This document shows, one piece after another, positions 57,092 to 59,644 of a DNA stretch of 59,644 bases. The stretch's first letter is position 1. Each line of letters starts with the position of its first letter. A program made the translations under genes and the position numbers. Under the pieces are notes generated by a model. That model was not told the DNA's origin, did not search any database, and saw only the letters and a program-made list of their open reading frames with translations. Source of the DNA: JAAXXJ01 sp964412455 (GTDB lineage: Bacteria; Nitrospirota; UBA9217). The DNA is taken from contig CAYPOT010000017.1 of NCBI GenBank assembly GCA_964412455.1, forward strand, positions 1-59,644, given 5' to 3'.

Positions 57092-59317
57092 ATGACCGCA
57101 GAACATATTTCGATGATCTCCCGGGAGCTCCAACTGGCTCCGAAGCAGGTGCTGGCGGGCGTAACGCTTCTAGATGAAGGTGCCACCGTGCCATTCATCG
57201 CACGCTACCGGAAGGAAGCGACCGGATCTCTTGATGAAGTTGCCATTGCCGAGATACGCGACAGGATCGGCCAGCTTCGGGAACTGGACAAGCGGCGCGA
57301 AGCCGTGCTGCGATCGATGGAGGAGTCGGGAAAGCTCACGGAAGGGCTCGAGGCGGCGGTCCTCGCCGCGGAGACGCTGATCGTCCTGGAGGATATCTAT
57401 CTTCCCTACCGCCCCAAGCGGCGAACCCGCGCGACGATCGCGAAGGAAAAGGGTCTGGAACTGCTGGCGCGGAGGATCTTTTCCCAGGACAGCGCCCTGG
57501 ATCCGCTCGCGGAGGCTGCCGCGTACGTAAGTGCGGATAAGGACGTGGCGTGCGCCGATGACGCGCTCGCGGGAGCGCGCGACATCGTCGCCGAATGGGT
57601 CAGCGAGGATACGGTAGCCCGCGGACGCGCGCGGGAGCTGTTCGCCTCAAAGGGCGCGTTCCGGTCAAAGGTCATCGCCGGCAAGGAAGAGGAGGGTATC
57701 AAGTACAAGGACTACCATGCCTGGGAGGAACCCGTCGCTTCGGCGCCTTCGCACCGCATCCTCGCCATGCGCCGGGGGGAGAATGAGGGCTTTCTGTTCA
57801 TGCGGATCATCGCGCCCGAAGCGGACGCCCTGACGATGCTGGAGTCCCTGTTCCTGAAAGGAACGGGTCCGGCAACGGAGCAGGTGCGGCAGGCGGTCCA
57901 CGACGGCTACAAGCGGCTCCTGTCGGTTTCCATGGAAACAGAGATGCGGCTCGCGACCAGGAAGCGCGCCGACGAAGAGGCAATCCGCGTCTTCGTCGGG
58001 AACATGCGTCAGCTCCTGCTTGCCTCCCCCCTGGGCAGGAAGAACGTTCTTGCCATCGATCCCGGGTTCCGCACCGGGTGCAAGGTGGTCTGCATCGACC
58101 GGCAGGGAAAACTCCTGCACACTGACACGGTCTTTCCGCTGTTCAATGAGAAGGGGTCCAGGGAAGCGGGGGAAACCATAGTACGGCTGTGCGAGACCTA
58201 TCAGGTCGAGGCGGTCGCCGTCGGGAACGGCACGGCCGGGAGGGAAACCGAGGCCTTTGTCCGCGGTCTCGGCCTGCCGGCATCCGTCCCGGTCGTCATG
58301 GTGAGCGAGAGCGGTGCCTCGGTCTATTCCGCGTCGGACGCAGCGCGCGAGGAGTTTCCCGGCCACGACGTGACCGTGCGCGGCGCCATTTCCATCGGCA
58401 GGCGGCTCATGGATCCGCTGGCGGAGCTCGTCAAGATCGATCCCAAGTCCATCGGCGTGGGGCAGTACCAGCATGACGTGGACCAGCCGGCCCTGAAAAG
58501 GAGCCTGGACGACGTGGTCGAGTCCTGCGTGAACTCCGTGGGCGTCGAGGTGAACACCGCAAGCAAGCAGCTGCTCATGTACGTGTCCGGCCTGGGGCCG
58601 CAGCTCGCCTCGGGCATCGTGGAGTACCGGAACGAGAAGGGGCCCTTCGGTTCGCGCGAAGAACTCCGGAAGGTCCCGAAGCTCGGGCCGAAGACCTTCG
58701 AACAGGCTGCGGGGTTCCTGCGCATCCGGGACGCGTCGAACCCGCTCGACGCGAGCGCCGTCCATCCGGAAAGATATCCCATTGTAGATGCCATGGCCGG
58801 GGACCTGCACTGCACGGTCCGCGACCTGATGAAGGATGAAGGCCTACGCGGCAGGATCGACCTCGCCCGCTATGTGAACGAAGCCGTCGGGCTTCCCACG
58901 CTTCAGGACATCGTGAAAGAACTTGCAAAACCGGGCAGGGACCCGCGGGAGCGGTTCGAAGCGTTCTCCTTTGCCGAGGGGATCGGGAAGATCGAGGACG
59001 TCGTGCCGGGCATGACGCTTCCCGGCGTTGTGACCAACATCGTCGCGTTCGGCGTATTCGTGGACATCGGCGTGCATCAGGACGGCCTGGTCCATATCAG
59101 CGAGCTTGCCGACCGGTACGTCAAGAACCCGAACGAGGTCGTGAAGGTCCATCAAAAAGTGACGGTCACCGTGCGGGAAGTCGATGTGAAACGGAAGAGG
59201 ATAGCGCTGACGATGAAGAAGGGGCAGGGGAACCGGCAGGAGAAGCAGCAGGCACCGAAGGAGGAAAAGACCGGCCTGCCATCACTCCGGCAGACATTCA
59301 CGAAACAAAGGAATTAA
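57092..59317 (+). CDS. tex: Tex-family RNA-binding transcription accessory protein
   Basis: The ATG at 57092 has GAGG seven bases upstream. The 741-residue protein has the Tex N-terminal domain (VPFIARYRKEATGSLDE), a YqgF/RNase H-like domain (LAIDPGFRTGCKVVCID), the helix-hairpin-helix region (YRNEKGPFGSREELRKVPKL) and a C-terminal S1 domain (LPGVVTNIVAFGVFVDIGVH...GLVHISELAD). Tex binds RNA and affects transcription and stress tolerance. All domains are complete. Confidence 0.95.
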   Translation: MTAEHISMISRELQLAPKQVLAGVTLLDEGATVPFIARYRKEATGSLDEVAIAEIRDRIGQLRELDKRREAVLRSMEESGKLTEGLEAAVLAAETLIVLEDIYLPYRPKRRTRATIAKEKGLELLARRIFSQDSALDPLAEAAAYVSADKDVACADDALAGARDIVAEWVSEDTVARGRARELFASKGAFRSKVIAGKEEEGIKYKDYHAWEEPVASAPSHRILAMRRGENEGFLFMRIIAPEADALTMLESLFLKGTGPATEQVRQAVHDGYKRLLSVSMETEMRLATRKRADEEAIRVFVGNMRQLLLASPLGRKNVLAIDPGFRTGCKVVCIDRQGKLLHTDTVFPLFNEKGSREAGETIVRLCETYQVEAVAVGNGTAGRETEAFVRGLGLPASVPVVMVSESGASVYSASDAAREEFPGHDVTVRGAISIGRRLMDPLAELVKIDPKSIGVGQYQHDVDQPALKRSLDDVVESCVNSVGVEVNTASKQLLMYVSGLGPQLASGIVEYRNEKGPFGSREELRKVPKLGPKTFEQAAGFLRIRDASNPLDASAVHPERYPIVDAMAGDLHCTVRDLMKDEGLRGRIDLARYVNEAVGLPTLQDIVKELAKPGRDPRERFEAFSFAEGIGKIEDVVPGMTLPGVVTNIVAFGVFVDIGVHQDGLVHISELADRYVKNPNEVVKVHQKVTVTVREVDVKRKRIALTMKKGQGNRQEKQQAPKEEKTGLPSLRQTFTKQRN

Positions 59318-59576
59318 TGAGAACAACATAAACAATGCAACAGGCCCCCATGCTCGAATGCTTAATTAATGGGCATTCCTTAACGGTCCCGTATTGTGTT
59401 ATTTTTATGAGTAATAGTTGAGTGACCTGTGATGAAACTCTATTTCAAAGAGCGGCGCGGGCGCGAGACATCCCAATGGAATTTTTTTTGGCCAACGAAA
59501 AAACAGTACGCCAATTGAAATTAAAAGAAAAAAGAACAAATTATTGGGCTTTGCATAGTAAATGGAAATAGTTGTT
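59318..59576. other. No gene seen after tex
   Basis: AT-rich sequence with no supported coding region, terminator or RNA gene. Confidence 0.5.
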
Positions 59577-59632
59577 CCCCTCCCTCGATGGGAGGGGTTA
59601 GGGGCGGGTGAAATTAGCCGCCTATTTCACCC
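59577..59632. repeat. Two consecutive hairpins of a GGAGGGGTTAGGGG-type repeat
   Basis: Hairpin 1: CCCCTCCC (59577-59584), loop TCGAT, GGGAGGGG (59590-59597). Hairpin 2: GGGTGAAAT (59606-59614) with ATTTCACCC (59624-59632). The element runs to the window end and may continue. Confidence 0.75.
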
Positions 59633-59644
59633 CCACCCCAGCCC

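Overview
The window is a 59.6-kb metagenome-style contig (one run of 100 Ns) from an anaerobic or micro-oxic Gram-negative bacterium with a GC-rich chromosome. Multihaem c-type cytochromes with CxxxxCH motifs, System II (ResB/CcsA) cytochrome maturation, an aldehyde:ferredoxin oxidoreductase, LarB/LarC, B12-dependent radical SAM enzymes and LuxE-like acyl-protein synthetases together suggest Nitrospirota or a Desulfobacterota/Geobacter-like lineage. I cannot decide between these from the sequence. No rRNA, tRNA or CRISPR array was seen.

Layout. 0.4-14.2 kb: an exported electron-transfer cluster. It holds a tetrahaem cytochrome, an NHL/FG-GAP surface protein, a giant cytochrome with about 50 haem motifs (interrupted by the assembly gap), and a second large protein joining a triplicated beta domain and Fn3-like domains to nine haem motifs. 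A strong terminator closes it. 14.3-22.1 kb: a TMTC-like membrane glycosyltransferase, ResB, a YfhO-like membrane protein, a lipoprotein, a decayed second resB and ccsA. This block plausibly matures, and perhaps glycosylates, the cytochromes. 22.2-26.9 kb: a compact operon of B12-binding radical SAM protein, membrane protein, two tandem LuxE-like proteins (the first with a damaged nucleotide-binding motif) and a 59-residue basic Cys-containing protein. I cannot assign it to a known system. 27.0-30.8 kb: a gene graveyard and toxin-antitoxin island, with an IS5/IS1182-type remnant, higBA, a small membrane protein, hipBA, an orphan AbrB-type antitoxin, a vapC scrap and a scrap of a third membrane-protein copy. 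30.8-32.3 kb: a second radical SAM gene.

32.4-43.7 kb is mostly minus-strand housekeeping: flippase-like protein, pyruvate kinase, DUF362 ferredoxin-like protein, DUF3047, rsmI, nadE, a GxxExxY gene enclosed by 27-bp inverted repeats, larC, larB and gpsA. 43.8-59.3 kb returns mainly to the plus strand: glgC, AOR, a small membrane protein (minus), an FAD dehydrogenase, a vapBC-like pair, livM-livG-livF, truA, a 7-haem cytochrome c with its membrane cytochrome b partner, a DUF4197 protein and tex.

Two threads run through the intergenic DNA. First, several genes (higB, hipB, gpsA, AOR, and nearly the second radical SAM gene and livM) have well-spaced sigma70-type promoters whose expected start point falls on or within a few bases of the start codon, which suggests leaderless mRNAs. 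Second, the gaps are full of short dispersed repeats: paired inverted blocks built from CTTTGTG/CTTCGTG words, an AT-rich CAAATTCCAAA-type hairpin, a 25-bp hairpin that always points at the next gene, a 26-bp repeat and a 24-bp perfect palindrome. One inverted-repeat pair encloses the GxxExxY gene, whose product has a PD-(D/E)XK-nuclease-like pattern. It is the best candidate here for an undescribed mobile element.
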